Shown: positions 11,067-21,742 of the stretch, piece after piece | Position numbering within the stretch: the first letter of the stretch is position 1 | How the letters are laid out: each line of letters starts with the position of its first letter | Assembly (NCBI GenBank): GCA_027596075.1 | Contig: JADGJC010000021.1 | Location: forward strand, 124,001-188,000 | Reading direction: 5' to 3' | From: Rhizophlyctis rosea | Taxonomy: Eukaryota; Chytridiomycota; Chytridiomycetes; Rhizophlyctidales; Rhizophlyctidaceae | Length of the DNA: 64,000 bases | Program-made: the position numbers and the translations under genes | The notes under the pieces: model-generated | Databases searched by the model: none | What the model saw: only the letters and a program-made list of their open reading frames with translations | What the model was told of the DNA's origin: nothing

Positions 11067-12448
11067 CTATAGAACCTTGCTGAATAAATAGTTATGACAC
11101 ATCTTCTTTGAACCGCACCGGTACCCAATCTCCACAAGCTCTTCAGGACAACCCAATGCCTCGTCTTCTTGAGCACACCCCTCAATGCTGACATCCATGA
11201 GATGGAAACCGTTCGTAAACAGCATGTGATATAGCAAGCCAAGGTAGTGGACATGTAGGTTCGATTTGATCCAATTTTTGGAAATGTGTATCTCGATGGC
11301 CAGTTGGTCCACGGTGGACCAAAAGGTTGGGTCTTCACGCGCGATGTCGCGCGATAGGGAGTATTCACCTGAGTATTTGATGAGTCGCAATTTGCCAGAT
11401 GAGGATGGTGTTGTCAAGCGGCCATACGAGAGGGAAGGCTCGCGAGAATCTCAAGCTTTGAATGGTATATAACTTACATCCTTCGCAATCCATTTTCAAG
11501 ACATTTATGTGGTCATGACCGAGAAACATCTTCAAGCTCGGGACTGAGGTGATGATCCAATCGTCGGGAGTTGTTCCACGCAAATGTGTGCCGGCGCCTC
11601 CAAGATCTTCGGCGGTGAGCGTCATGGCGCCCATAGGAAGGAACTTCAATCCTGGCCCTGGTGCAGAAGGGTGGATGACGGTGGGATCTAGGAGAACTGA
11701 ACATCGTCTGAGCATATGAGCAGTGAAAATTCTTACGTAATGCAATGCTCAATGCTCAACCCACTTCCACTGCAATTCCACTGAGATGCCAAGGTACTAT
11801 CGAAAGAGTAGTCAGTGTTGATACCGAAAGAATAGAAGGTACATCTGCTATCTTGTGCCGGCGGAGTATGGCACAAATGATGTGCTAGTTGCGGCAAAAT
11901 GTGGTTTTAGTCACTCAAAACATCGAAGCGAAAGGGTCCATGGCTTCCCTACCATCAAATCCTTTGGCGTCACCCCCAAACTGTTTGACATCACATAGCT
12001 TATATTTCGGTGTTCCGTCCGCAAGATTTGCGGTATCAGCAACCATCTGCAGCAAAGCGCTTTGACTCGCCATTCGGCAAGCTGTCGACCGGTCATTGCG
12101 TGCCCAATCGCATTTAGATGCAGAATGCGAATTGACTGGAGCACAAGCGGGGGATCGGTCGTCGTGGCTGCAAATAGCAGGCGATGTGTATGGACTAAGC
12201 AGGGTGTGTAGACAGAGGTATGACAGAAGAACGCCGCAGAGGATGACAACTCCCCGCCTGCACCGCAAACCAGAAAATATTATACTAGTGGGAGGGGGCA
12301 CCGTCATTGCAGAAAATTTCGTGAGAAACTGGTTGCGTGACGACGAGAATGTAGGCATATGCATCGATGAGAAATGTGTGTCTGAGCGAAGATGGGAAGG
12401 GTTTCGAGGAAGGGGTCCTGGGTATCGGTTGGTTTTGATGGAATTCAA
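11067..12448 (-). CDS. METTL24-like membrane-anchored methyltransferase (Methyltransf_22-type)
   Basis: The N-terminal exon has a short basic segment, then one hydrophobic span (GVVILCGVLLSYLCLHTLL, roughly residues 65-85), fitting a type II Golgi/ER signal anchor. After splicing come a Cys-rich stretch (AHHLCHTPPAQDSRCTFYS), FGINTDYSFDSTLA, a DPTVIHP block, MFLGHDHINVLKMDCEGC (FkbM-like acidic motif) and LAIEIH...GFHLMDVSIEGCA near the C terminus. This order matches the METTL24 family, whose substrate is unknown to me. Exon edges near 11725 and 11470 are uncertain: the frame is clear on both sides but the donors are weak. Internal ATGs near residues 29-48 are alternative starts. Confidence 0.75.
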
Positions 12449-12902
12449 AAATACGCAGCATCACCACAAAATTACTCGGAATGAAATGGTGGACCCTGGT
12501 GACCTGGGTGGGACGTGCCTCCCCTCCCACACAGAGCATCAGCCTCCTTGCTGCTTTGCCACATCACGAGCCGGTCATGAAGGACGACACATTTTCGAAC
12601 AACACAACTTATGTTCACAATCTTTCGCTGATGGCGGACCCTGGTTGATCATTATGTTATTCTGACTCCCGACTTTTGGGGGACATCATGATTCTCACAC
12701 TCGAACTGCATGGAACCAATTCCTGTACAGCTCAGATGCCCCCCTGATTTCCCCCTGTTTTTCTACTTTTCCGGCATCCAACTCTCAAAAACACCATACT
12801 GGAAATCGCACGAATGGAAAGATCGGACGCAAACAGGTATAAGTTTTGCAGAAGTTGAGCAAGCGTATGTACACATAGTGAGGAACAAGGATCAGCACAC
12901 CA
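12449..12902. other. Intergenic, no gene seen
   Basis: A spacer between the methyltransferase start and the prefoldin stop. The open frame across 12710-13027 (+) runs antisense to prefoldin exons and is not supported. The likely content is the methyltransferase promoter and the prefoldin 3' UTR. Confidence 0.5.
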
Positions 12903-13629
12903 TCACTTGGCGGCAGCACCTTCTTTCTGTTGCATTTGCACTCGCAGAGCGATCAGCTCGGATATACCTGAACGCAATCAGTCAGAATGTCGGCCGCTCG
13001 AGGAATGAAGATCCACCACTCACTTGATAGCTTCTTCCTTTCCTCTGTGATCGTGGCTTGTAGCTTGTTCAAGTTCTTTTGAATGTACTCAACCTTCCCC
13101 TTGTAATAATCTTTCGCGTCCGGGATTGACTATAAAAATCCATGAGTTCCGATTAGGAAGACCGATTTTGTACCTTATGAACACTGAGAGGATTTACCTT
13201 TCCCACGTAATACCCAGTACCAACGTCAACTATTACGCTCTCGACATCACTCAGTTCTCCAGGCACGTAAAGGGAATTTGTCAGCGGGACGAGTGTTGTC
13301 TTGCCTGTCGTATAGAGGCGTCATTACACTGACTTGAAGCCTTGAACTTCATATCGAAACACGATGTTTGCGCTTTGTTTACGTGGTCTTACCTTTGTTC
13401 TCCGGGGTGATCACTTTCAAACTTTCTAAACAGTCGTTGTATTTCGCTTGGACTGTTCGCAAAGATGCATATGAGCTTGTGAATGTTTCAATATCCTGAA
13501 TGAAAACGTGTCAGTGGAGAGTTCAAACCGGCGTGTTTTTGAAATGCCCACCTCCTGAAGGCGCTGTTGGTAAATTTGCAGTTGCTGAAGAGGTGCAGTC
13601 AGGGGATCAATTTGCGTTGTTTGAGCCAT
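12903..13629 (-). CDS. PFD5: Prefoldin subunit 5
   Basis: Alpha-type subunit of the hexameric prefoldin chaperone, which hands nascent actin and tubulin to CCT. The first exon reads [20 protein letters not shown]. Later exons give [67 protein letters not shown] and then a second coiled coil ([20 protein letters not shown]), ending [14 protein letters not shown]. Two coiled coils flanking the LVPLT..LYVPG beta-hairpin core are diagnostic of PFD5. Length is about 150 residues, normal for the family. It is divergent from the coiled-coil gene at 13899 across a 269-bp shared promoter. Confidence 0.92.
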
Positions 13630-13898
13630 GTTGAAAAGGTTTCTCGGTGTGGTCGGTTAGGGACGTGGGGCACGAAGTGATCTTAGAGATTAAGCTTTCG
13701 GCAATTAGATGTGTTGTAGATCGTCTGAAAGGACGTCTTGCAGTGCCGCCAGGAGCTGGCCAATGCGATGGCAGACGCAGGATGTGTCACTCGCGCAGCT
13801 TGTGTGATCTGCGGGCCCACCCCAGGCTTACCCTTGACCTTCCCTCCTCTGCTCCTTTTCCCCTACACTCCTGAAGTTTTTGGACAGACACGCTTCCC

Positions 13899-14390
13899 AT
13901 GTCCTACAAACGTGAGTATGTCGAACTCAAAAAGCAGTACCAAAGGCTGCAAGAGGTGAGGATAGAAAGTTTCCACGCTTTACAATGCTACTCAAGCACC
14001 TTAAACCTTCGCAACCCATCCTCTCAATTTCAGCAAAAAGCCCAAATACTAGCTGCAATATCCGCAGCAGAACAGGAAGCGAAGAGGTTGAAAAAAGAGA
14101 AGGGGTATGTGAGTTACATCGAACATCCCATAGCCGTTTATGAACTATGGCCAGTGCAGGGAATTACTCGATTTATGCTTAAGCGTCACGGAAGGGTTCG
14201 ACGAGTAGGTGTCATTCAATTCATTGGGCGTTCTCCGCCGCGAGTTGATGACCTTTTACTATCTTTCTATGAAAGATCATCGGATGATGACGGATTAAGA
14301 CCCACGAATACCAAGCGCGACAAAAAGGAGGCTATCGACGATCCATCGGCATATTTGGGCAAACGGAAAAGACAAGATGATATTGAGTAG
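13899..14390 (+). CDS. Coiled-coil protein, possibly INO80E-like
   Basis: Exon 1 (MSYKREYVELKKQYQRLQE) splices to QKAQILAAISAAEQEAKRLK, a strong coiled coil. The C terminus is acidic then basic: LLLSFYERSSDDDG, AYLGKRKRQDDIE-stop, a probable nuclear signal. The YK.EY..LKK start and the later L..FYE.SSDD resemble the coiled-coil core of the INO80 chromatin-remodelling subunit E, but the match is short. The middle (about 14107-14250) may be one or two further introns (a GTATGT donor follows the EKG codons), which would shorten the protein to roughly 100 residues. The gene looks real; the function is a guess. Confidence 0.6.
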   Translation: MSYKREYVELKKQYQRLQEVRIESFHALQCYSSTLNLRNPSSQFQQKAQILAAISAAEQEAKRLKKEKGYVSYIEHPIAVYELWPVQGITRFMLKRHGRVRRVGVIQFIGRSPPRVDDLLLSFYERSSDDDGLRPTNTKRDKKEAIDDPSAYLGKRKRQDDIE

Positions 14391-14656
14391 CCAAACTCGG
14401 ACATTATCCCACCCACAACATACCCCTTCTCAACGAACGCTAATCAAGTGAACATGTGAGGCTTTTTGTTGTTTATGCGATACACGACTCCCACGAGTAA
14501 CGATGAATCGCAGACCAACAATAGTTCTCTACCACTTTGGACACTCGCGTTCTCCACATACCCTTTTTGTTCATGAACGATGTAGTCTAGTCGATTTACA
14601 TTTTAGTATATGTACACAGATAATACAGTTTCAGATTATTTTCAGGGAGATGAATT

Positions 14657-15629
14657 CTAAATTCGTCTGGGCAAAGGCGGACCACCACCAATTGGCCTGC
14701 CGGATGCATGTCAATCAAATGATGATTCCGGTCCTGACACGGACACAACCCATACCTGACTTCCACATATGTTTTCGGGAAAATCCCTTCCTGTCCGCGA
14801 AGCCGTCCCTTGTACCAATTGGCGTCCACTGGGTAAATCGAGTTACACAATCCGAACCATGGTCTTCGGGTCTGAGTTTGCACTTACCATCTTCGACAAC
14901 ATCAATCACATCGCCAGCAGCAAACCTCAAATCCCCAGGCTCCCTCGTATCAAAGTCTGCAATCGCAATCACCTGCTGTCTTCCTGGGTGTTGCGCCGGA
15001 GCCGGTAGTGCAGGCATCGTTGGTGCCCGTCGTATCGTCCCCTGATCCTCCTGTTGTCTAAACATTGTGGGCTGCCGAGACGCCGGCAGGACCGCTGATA
15101 CTGCTGATCCGTCATCTTCTGGCCGTTTGTATGATTTAAACTTAATGGGTCCAAGCGACTTCTCGGTAAACTCGCTTTCATAACGGCCGGGTGGTGGAGC
15201 GGGGAGGTTGGCAGAGCTCGATGCGGGGAGACCGCCTTCACGAGCACCAACGGGGTCGTGCTTCTCGAAGTGGAGTTGTTGAACGACGGTATCTGTGGTA
15301 TCAGGTGCGTATGAGGTCAAAGCGTCCATTCCTGCTCCCACAAGGACCCTGTCGCTTTGTTTACAAACATACCAAAGCTGGCTGTTTGGAGCCACCCGTT
15401 CTTCTGCAGAATGCCCAAGTCGTCTATAAGTTTGTCGTAAAGGTAATTTCTGAAAGCTCTTTCACCCTGCGTGAGGCCGCTCCTATCCGAGTCCTTTGGT
15501 GGCCCAAAACGTGGCATTCTTATTTCTGTCAAATTGGTGAATGTGGAAAGCGTTATGTCAAGGAAACTGCTTTCGTTTGGGGGCAAAACTCTGAACCGGC
15601 AGTTCATCCGGCTGGCCGTTATCGCCATG
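14657..15629 (-). CDS. SH3-domain protein, function unknown
   Basis: The N-terminal part (FLDITLSTFTNLTEIRMPRF, ERAFRNYLYDKLIDDLGIL) matches nothing I recognise. A Pro/Ser-rich linker follows (NLPAPPPGRYESEF, PTMPALPAPAQHPG), then a C-terminal SH3: VIAIADFDTREPGDLRFAAG, DVIDVVED, NWYKGRLRGQEGIFPKTYVE, with the ALYDY-like, W and GIFP..YV elements present. After one more short intron the protein ends in a proline tail (PIGGGPPLPRRI-stop). ATG 15629 is the first in-frame start; the frame is open further upstream to about 15690 with no ATG, so a missing first exon is possible. Likely an actin/endocytosis adaptor by architecture. Confidence 0.7.
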
Positions 15630-15879
15630 TAGCTAAATTTAGCAAGATCAAACGCGTCATCTAACCTAAATGGCCCAGCATTTCCCACCAGGTTCCCACC
15701 TGAATTTTCCGCTTCGCGTTGGTCTTTTCAAAAGGCCACCTTACAAACCTACAAATTGCAACACCCAAAAGTTTTCAATGCTGGTGGTGGGAAGACGCAG
15801 AGGAGGGGACGTCTTAGTACTTCCTCTCTTACGAGCCGTGACGGGTCTCTTTTGCGAAAGCAATTGAATTGAAAACAAG

Positions 15880-17466
15880 ATGTCTGTAAGGTTCGGCATC
15901 GGCAAGGGTTGGGAAGTGCAAGTGCGAAGGGTATCAGTCCGCGCTGCTGCTCGCGGCGAAGGTCACAGCACGGCAGGTAAGGGACTTTGAGCTTCCATAA
16001 GCTCATTGACGCAAGGCTTGCTAATGAGTCTACTGGGTTGAAGTGGTGCAGACCTCGGAACCTCAACCAGAAGTGAACTCTTCTCGACCGGACAGTTCCG
16101 AAGAGCCCAAGAGACCACCCGCTATTGAGGCCACTTTCACCACCGATGAAGCTTCCACGACAACCACACCCATTGATCCTCCTCCACAGAAGGAGTTCTA
16201 TACGGTATCCATGCCTATAGTACTTGGGCCCAATGTATTCAAATTATAACCCCTTCTTCAGGCTGACATGAACCCCAACATCTTAAACCTCCTATACGGT
16301 CAAGCCATCAAAGCCCTCAACGTAGCCGCAGCATTCACATCCTCAGCCTTCGAAAAGAATCCCCGGTCTGGTGCGTTGAATGTTGGTCAGAAACCCAATA
16401 GGGAGGGTGGAAGCAATGAAGCAGCCGCCAAGCTGAAGATGTTCTTCCTGCAACACCATCAGCACACACGTGCTGGTGCGGCAGACAACCCAACCACTGC
16501 CAATAGTGTTGTGCCAATGGTTCAAAGACAATACTTGAGTCCGACCAGCGGCCCACCAGTCCGTGCTAGGAAAGCCAATATGCTGAGGGTCTTGCACGCT
16601 AAGCAAGATGCGGAGAGTAAGTCATGCTCAATTATAGACTTGACCCTTGAGAGGTCGTATTTACCAATCCAATCGTCAAAACAGTGTACAAAAAACCAGT
16701 AGAACAACTCTTCACCGACTACTTCACAGTCCGTCCAACCACCATGTCAGGTTTCCAATCCATCGTAGAAGAACGCATCGCCTTTGCCCGGCGACAGGGC
16801 GCATTCGACAATATACGTGGGAGGGGCAAACCAATTGACTTGGACACGGACGAACATAAAAACCCTTTCATCACCCCCACAGAGTTTTTTGTACATAGAA
16901 TGGTGAAGGCGCAGGGATACGTCCCTCCTTGGATTGAGTTGGGGAAGGAGATTGAGGAGGATACAGAGAAAGTGAGGAGGGAGCTTAGGAAGATGTGGAA
17001 GGAGTTTTGTGATTTGAAGAGTGGGGTGGGTTCCAGTGATGGGGCGGATAGGAGTCGGGAGAGTCGGGACGAGTCTCGATTCAGGGTGGGACGGGGCCAA
17101 GCGTTGGTGCAACTACTTATGAGGACACCAGGCACCGACGATGCAGCAGAACGAAGACGAGAAGAAAGATCCAGAATATCCGCACAGATGGAAAACGTGA
17201 CGTGGGAGCAGTTTGCGCGTGAGTGGGCCGACTTGAGAATAGCAGAGATTAATGACAAGGTATGTTTCTCCTTTCCATTTACCACCTGTTTGCATACCAA
17301 TGCAGGGGGTCATTACACTTTCTGATGACGTGCGCTCCGTCCTGTATAGATCAGGAAATTCAATATTGAAGCCCCACCAGGGATTCCGCAAAAGATGAGA
17401 TTGGGAGTTCAAATAGAATTGACCAAGGCTGGCAAGGACAATGAGGCGGGTAGTAATGTAGCATAA
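15880..17466 (+). CDS. DUF1992 (DNAJC28-type) protein
   Basis: Begins MSVRFGIGKGWEVQVRR, a basic, acid-poor N terminus suggesting mitochondrial import. A Pro/Ser/Thr-rich linker follows, then a first conserved block (AKLKMFFLQHH, ARKANMLRVLHAKQDAE). The DUF1992 domain follows: FQSIVEERIAFARRQGAFDN, RGRGKPIDL, NPFITPTEFFVHRMVKAQGY, VPPWIELGKEI. The tail is helical and charged (KVRRELRKMWKEFCDLK) and ends AGKDNEAGSNVA-stop. No J-domain HPD motif is visible, so it carries only the conserved C-terminal module of DNAJC28. Molecular function is not established for this domain as far as I know. Confidence 0.85.
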
Positions 17467-17721
17467 TTGGAGTGTAGTTTAGCCAGTAATGTAGATATGT
17501 ATGATTTCAGTTGCCACAATCTAAGAGTTTTTTCGATCATTGCACAACCGCGGGTAGGGAGGGAACATCAGCAGTTGTGCTGTTTGAGACATCAGCAGGT
17601 TGATGGGACTGCAAATACACAGGTAGGCCGCGCGAATGCTCAGCGACATTATTATTATGCGCTTGGTTCACGCCACAGGAATGAAGAAACATGGAAAAGA
17701 TAATAGAAGGAAAGGGAGAGA

Positions 17722-18192
17722 TCAGTGCGATACATGCGTTACAGATTTCTCATAATTAGAATATTGATATGAGATTCGCAGGAATCCCAGAGCGACTAGG
17801 GCCAGAGCAACACAGAACCAAAAAAACTACCAACATTGGTGCAAGCGCGTGCCGACACCCTACCTTCACTGCTGCTCGAGTATGATCAGCGTGTTCCCCA
17901 TCTGCAGTGGTGAGAATATGTTGTTTAGTAGCCCCACCCAAATGGTACAGGCGGATGAACCCCTCGCCATGTACCCCCACGGTTCCCGTCCCGTGGCCCG
18001 CCATCTCCAAAGATGACGGACGTAGACCCTCCTCCCCTCCGGGATTGTACCTTTTGGCAAGGAGTTGGCGTCAGTTTCCCTTGACCAAAAAGGTCATGGG
18101 AGGTCTTATATACCCCGTACGACTTACCTCGCAGCCCGTGCGTCCCCCCACCCCGGCCCGCCCTCCTCCTCGTCTTCAAAATACAAAGGGTG
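17722..18192 (-). CDS. Probable small single-pass (tail-anchored) membrane protein
   Basis: Three consecutive exons keep one frame: 18192-18128, 18050-17864 and 17826-17722. They are joined by introns with a strong GTAAGT donor and a CTGAC branch site (18127-18051) and a short 37-nt GTAGGG...TAG intron (17863-17827). The exon phases fit exactly. The product has an acidic, Gly-rich N part (YFEDEEEGGPGWGDARAA), then EMAGHGTGTVGVHGEGFIRL, and a C-terminal span FFWFCVALALVALGFLRIS followed by a short polar tail. The first exon with the ATG is not resolved; the ATG in LEMAG would give 80 residues. No family is recognised. Confidence 0.4.
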
Positions 18193-18291
18193 CTAAACAA
18201 AGTTATAATTCTCCCGACTTATGTACATCTGGCAGGCCATGCCAAAAGGAAAAGAGATCATAGAAACGGGCTAATCCCCCAGACGTGATTA

Positions 18292-18392
18292 TGCGCTTAG
18301 GTTTGGCTGCCACAATTCACGAAAGGACTCCGAACGAAGCCGTGCGCTTAGTTTAGGCTGCCACGGAGACGAAAGGATTCGGAAAAGCAGAA
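18292..18392. repeat. 51-bp imperfect tandem duplication
   Basis: The unit beginning tgcgcttag at 18292 recurs at 18343. Shared blocks are tgcgcttag, ggctgccac, acgaaagga, tc/ttc and cgga/cgaa, in the same order. Only two copies are seen. It lies in the gene-poor stretch upstream (minus-strand sense) of the small membrane-protein candidate. Confidence 0.7.
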
Positions 18393-18616
18393 GAAACGGG
18401 AATGAAGTGTGGTTGCGACCACGTCTTGATCTTGGTCAAGAGGAAGCGTATCCTCGATCGTCCTCCTCCCCGCACTTGAAGAGTGGAACCTTACTGCAAG
18501 AGGGGCCGGCAACCTCCCAGCAGGCATGTGGCAAGACAAAAAGCTTGCACGACTAACGACGCCAAACGCCATGTAGACGAATCGAACCCCGCTAGCCCTA
18601 TCCTAATCTTGAAAAG

Positions 18617-18663
18617 TGATGCACTCGGGGGTCGAACCCGAAAGGGACAAAGTCCAGTGCACC
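18617..18663 (-). pseudogene. Compact tRNA-like structure (acceptor plus T arm)
   Basis: On the minus strand, a 7-bp acceptor (GGTGCAC with GTGCATC, one G-U pair) encloses a 4-bp hairpin GGAC-TTT-GTCC and a perfect T arm TCGGG-TTCGACC-CCCGA. The discriminator A follows. The D arm and a normal anticodon arm are missing, so the whole element is about 47 nt. CTGGACTTTG resembles the anticodon region of tRNA-Gln(UUG), which suggests an internal deletion of that gene. The acceptor and T arm have stayed perfectly paired, which is unusual for a decaying copy. Confidence 0.6.
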
Positions 18664-19994
18664 GTATGAGTGAGAGATGTGGATGGAGCCGTCCTCGCTT
18701 GTATGAGGAAGCTTGAGCTCATTTGATGAACATGACGAAGTTGATCCAACCGCCACAGCCTGTTATTACTCTCAAAAGCATAAGGTTTCAGTAAGCGCGG
18801 CGATAGTCAAAAGCAGAAAACAGAGGGCCCATGCCGCCTGCCCCAATTTTCGACCGCGAGTCTATCAAGAAGAACTCTAGCTGTTGCATAGGCGTGTGCC
18901 GTGTGTCTCTCTGGAACTACCGACAACATGGGTGAACCTCTACCTGAATGTCTTGAAATGACGAGCTTGAGTCTAACCTGAGACGCTCGGGGTAAGTCAG
19001 CGTCAGCATCATGGCCGCAACGGACAACACCAAAGCGCCGCGTAGGAGGTTAAGCCGTGGTCACCGTGAGGCGCCCAGTCGGATTAACCACCTCAGACAC
19101 AATGAGCACCCAGAAGACAACCAATGACACCGACCCCTAGGTACCCCTACGGAAACGTCCCGCGACGAGTGTTCATGCGTGAGGAACGATTGACGGTCTT
19201 GAGTCTTGAGCCCTTGTCCCCAAGGAAGAGGGCGAAGTTGGCTGTAAAGGTCGGAGATGTGTGCGCCGAATAGTTCCCGTTGGCAGTTCAACCTTTGAGA
19301 TAGGAAGATCACAAGGTTAATCATTGATGAAGGAGATAATTTGAATAAAGACCCCCCGTTCGCGCCACAGGTCTCAGGGTAATTCTAGAGCATAATGATA
19401 TTGAAGATCGGCATGGTGATACACGGTTTTCAATCATTCGTCACAGACCGACGCACTCCCAATCCAGGATAACAAGATTTGCAAGACATAGTTCGAGCTA
19501 CTTACGTGCTTGCCGTCTACTATCCTCATCTCAGCGAGTCGGACCCCATGCCCATTCTGTTCGTTACAGATCACCCACATGCCGATAAAAGTTGGAAGAC
19601 TGGAGAAAGTCAAAGAGCAAGCCAGTCACCATTATGGCCAGGGTTGTGTGGTTCAGGATACAACTCATCATGACTCATCCATCGCACCGCCACACATGGC
19701 GTCTTATCGTGTCTCCGAGTGTCTGGAAAAACCCCTGGGAATTTTGGCGCATTGGATCACAAATGTGCGGTAACACGTGTAACATTGGCTCGCATGTTCC
19801 AATTTGAACTACCCATCATTCAGCTGCGGGTCCAGACGGCGGCTTTCCAGCCGTTTCGTTTCTTGCTTCTTGCACCTCATTCACTTTTCAACGAATATCG
19901 TTTCGTCTTCCTAAACCACATTCAACTAGCTCTGCACTCACTTCTTACCCACTTTTCTTACCTTTTATACTTCCGGCCACTTTTTCGGTCCATA
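18664..19994. other. Gene-poor intergenic stretch
   Basis: No open frame here has splice support or a recognisable motif. Another T-loop-like word (gggttcgatt, minus strand) occurs just outside, near 18575-18590, without a matching stem. The last 200 bp before 19995 are pyrimidine-rich (cttctt, tttcttacc), consistent with the promoter/leader of the syntaxin gene. Confidence 0.5.
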
Positions 19995-21168
19995 ATGTCT
20001 TTCGGAGACCTTGAACGTGGAGGTGGAGGCTCTCAAGGGCGACACTATGACCTCCATATCAACGCGGCATCGTCCTCGACGGCAGGTATGCACCTCTGAC
20101 GTCTATCCTACTATCACCACGTTGGTGCTCAAGAACTGTATCTTGTGATCTAGATGTTGACGGGGAGCGCAAACTCTGGGACCGAGCGTCGCACACGATA
20201 TTCATGATTTCCAACAACATTGCGTCCATACAAAAGTTTGCCACCCAATTCGGGACAATAAAAGATACAACGGAGATGCGTCAGAAGCTGTAAGTCAGAC
20301 TTTTGCAGAGCACTTCGAAGGGAAATCAAACTGACTTGATGAAAAACGCGCAGACATCAATTGACGGACGACACACGCGAAATGGTCAAACAGACTAGTG
20401 TGGATTTGAAGCAACTAATGGCGCAGGGTTCGAACCAATTTGAAAACGTGAGTGAAGTTGGATCCTAACGCGCGTTGCATTGTTGTTGATAAAATGCTTT
20501 CTTTCCAGAGACAACGTAAAGTAGCTCAACAGAAACTACAAAAGGACTTTGAGGAGGTTCTGAAGCGATTTCAAAATGTATCAAAGTTGGTGGCGGAGAA
20601 ATCGCGGGAGTACGTCGCGAAGGCAAAGTCGCAGGCGGCGATTGGGTATGACGAGGATGATGATAATGAAGACACGCCGCTAATGGGTCGGGAGCAAAGG
20701 TAGAGATTTTGCTTCAGTATTCTCAAGGAGGAATGGGAATGGAGCTTCTGACGAAGGGACTGATTTATCTTAGATTGCAAATAGCGGCGCTGGACAATGA
20801 GGTTGAGTTCAACGAACAACTCATTGCGGAACGGGAGGAGGATTTGAAGGAGATTGAGAGGTCTATTCTTGAAGTAAATGAAATCTTCCGGGATTTGGGG
20901 ACGCTGGTAACTGAGCAGGGACATATGTTGGGTACGTTTTGATTGCGTTATCAGGTCTCACACGTCGATTGGGTTCACTCACTGGACATCCTTTATTTAC
21001 GTAGACAACATCGAAGCCAACGTCCAAGACGTCACCATCAACATGGAAAACGCGACTGGGGAACTGCGACAGGCTAGCAAGTGGCAAAAGTCAACGAGGA
21101 ACAAAATGTGTTGCTTGATGATCATTTTGGCGATCATCGGGGTTGTTCTGATTTTGATTTTGACATAA
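19995..21168 (+). CDS. Endosomal Qa-SNARE, syntaxin-7/Pep12-like
   Basis: Exons join to MSFGDLERGGGGSQGRHYDL, an N-terminal Habc-type helical bundle (HTIFMISNNIASIQKFATQ, LTDDTREMVKQTSVDLKQLM, QRKVAQQKLQKDFEEVLKRF), an acidic linker ending DNEDTPLMGREQ, the SNARE motif (EREEDLKEIERSILEVNEIF, DLGTLVTEQGHMLDNIEANV), and a C-terminal anchor (CCLMIILAIIGVVLILIL) with only a Thr after it. The apparent stop after GREQR at 20702 lies in an intron (GTAGAG...TTAG). The family mediates fusion at endosome/prevacuolar compartments. Pep12/syntaxin-7 rather than plasma-membrane syntaxin is judged from the KFQ.VQ-type linker and is less certain than SNARE identity. Confidence 0.9.
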
Positions 21169-21420
21169 AAGCCTGGCGATATTTCTCACCCTCGCAAATA
21201 GTTTTTCAATTGTTTAGTTGTTACCCCTGTTACCATTCTCGGAATTTTCCCTGTATAATACTTCAAGTTGTACTTATTTTGTTTTTGACTATGTGAAATT
21301 TTCGGCGTTGGAATAAAGAAGCGTGTTTGTGGATACCTCTTATGCTAGAGTTAATGATGGGTGTCTGATTGGTGTTGTGTTGTCTAGACTATCTTACTCC
21401 GACCTTGGCCTGTCTATGTA

Positions 21421-21660
21421 CTACCGACTCGCCCTGAGTTTCTCCGGCCTACATAAAGCGGATACGGCATACGCCTGTGAGCCATTCGCTGCAATTTCAA
21501 GAATCGGTGAGGTCCGCAACGGGAAATCCAGCACGACTTCATCAGCTTCGTACGGCACATCATCCGTACCCACAGTGCTGTGGTTAACGCCTGCAAGGGC
21601 GGATGCAGCCAACGGTGGGATGCTGCAAAAAATCAAAGTCAGGACAAATTGAAGAATGAG
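21421..21660 (-). other. Open frame with signal-peptide-like start, gene doubtful
   Basis: This minus-strand frame reads FLILQFVLTLIFCSIPPLA then ASALAGVNHSTVGTDDVPYE and ADEVVLDFPLRTSP, a hydrophobic core followed by a plausible mature region, ending at a TAG at 21421. No in-frame ATG precedes it. An upstream ATG (MVKLRAL) with a perfect GTAAGT donor near 21683 does not give the right phase with the nearest acceptor. With a later CTTGCAG acceptor the frame fits, but the hydrophobic part is removed. Coding status is unresolved. The rest of 21169-21742 holds nothing else I can support. Confidence 0.2.
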
Positions 21661-21742
21661 GAACGTTATGGAATGAACTTACATAACGCTCTGAGCTTGA
21701 CCATCGTCTTTTCAAAGGGAAGCTATGATCGCCAGCAAGATT

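Noticed and set aside
18570..18595. Second T-loop-like word (gggttcgatt) near the compact tRNA-like element
   Set aside because: The flanks do not pair into a 5-bp stem, so it does not form a T arm.
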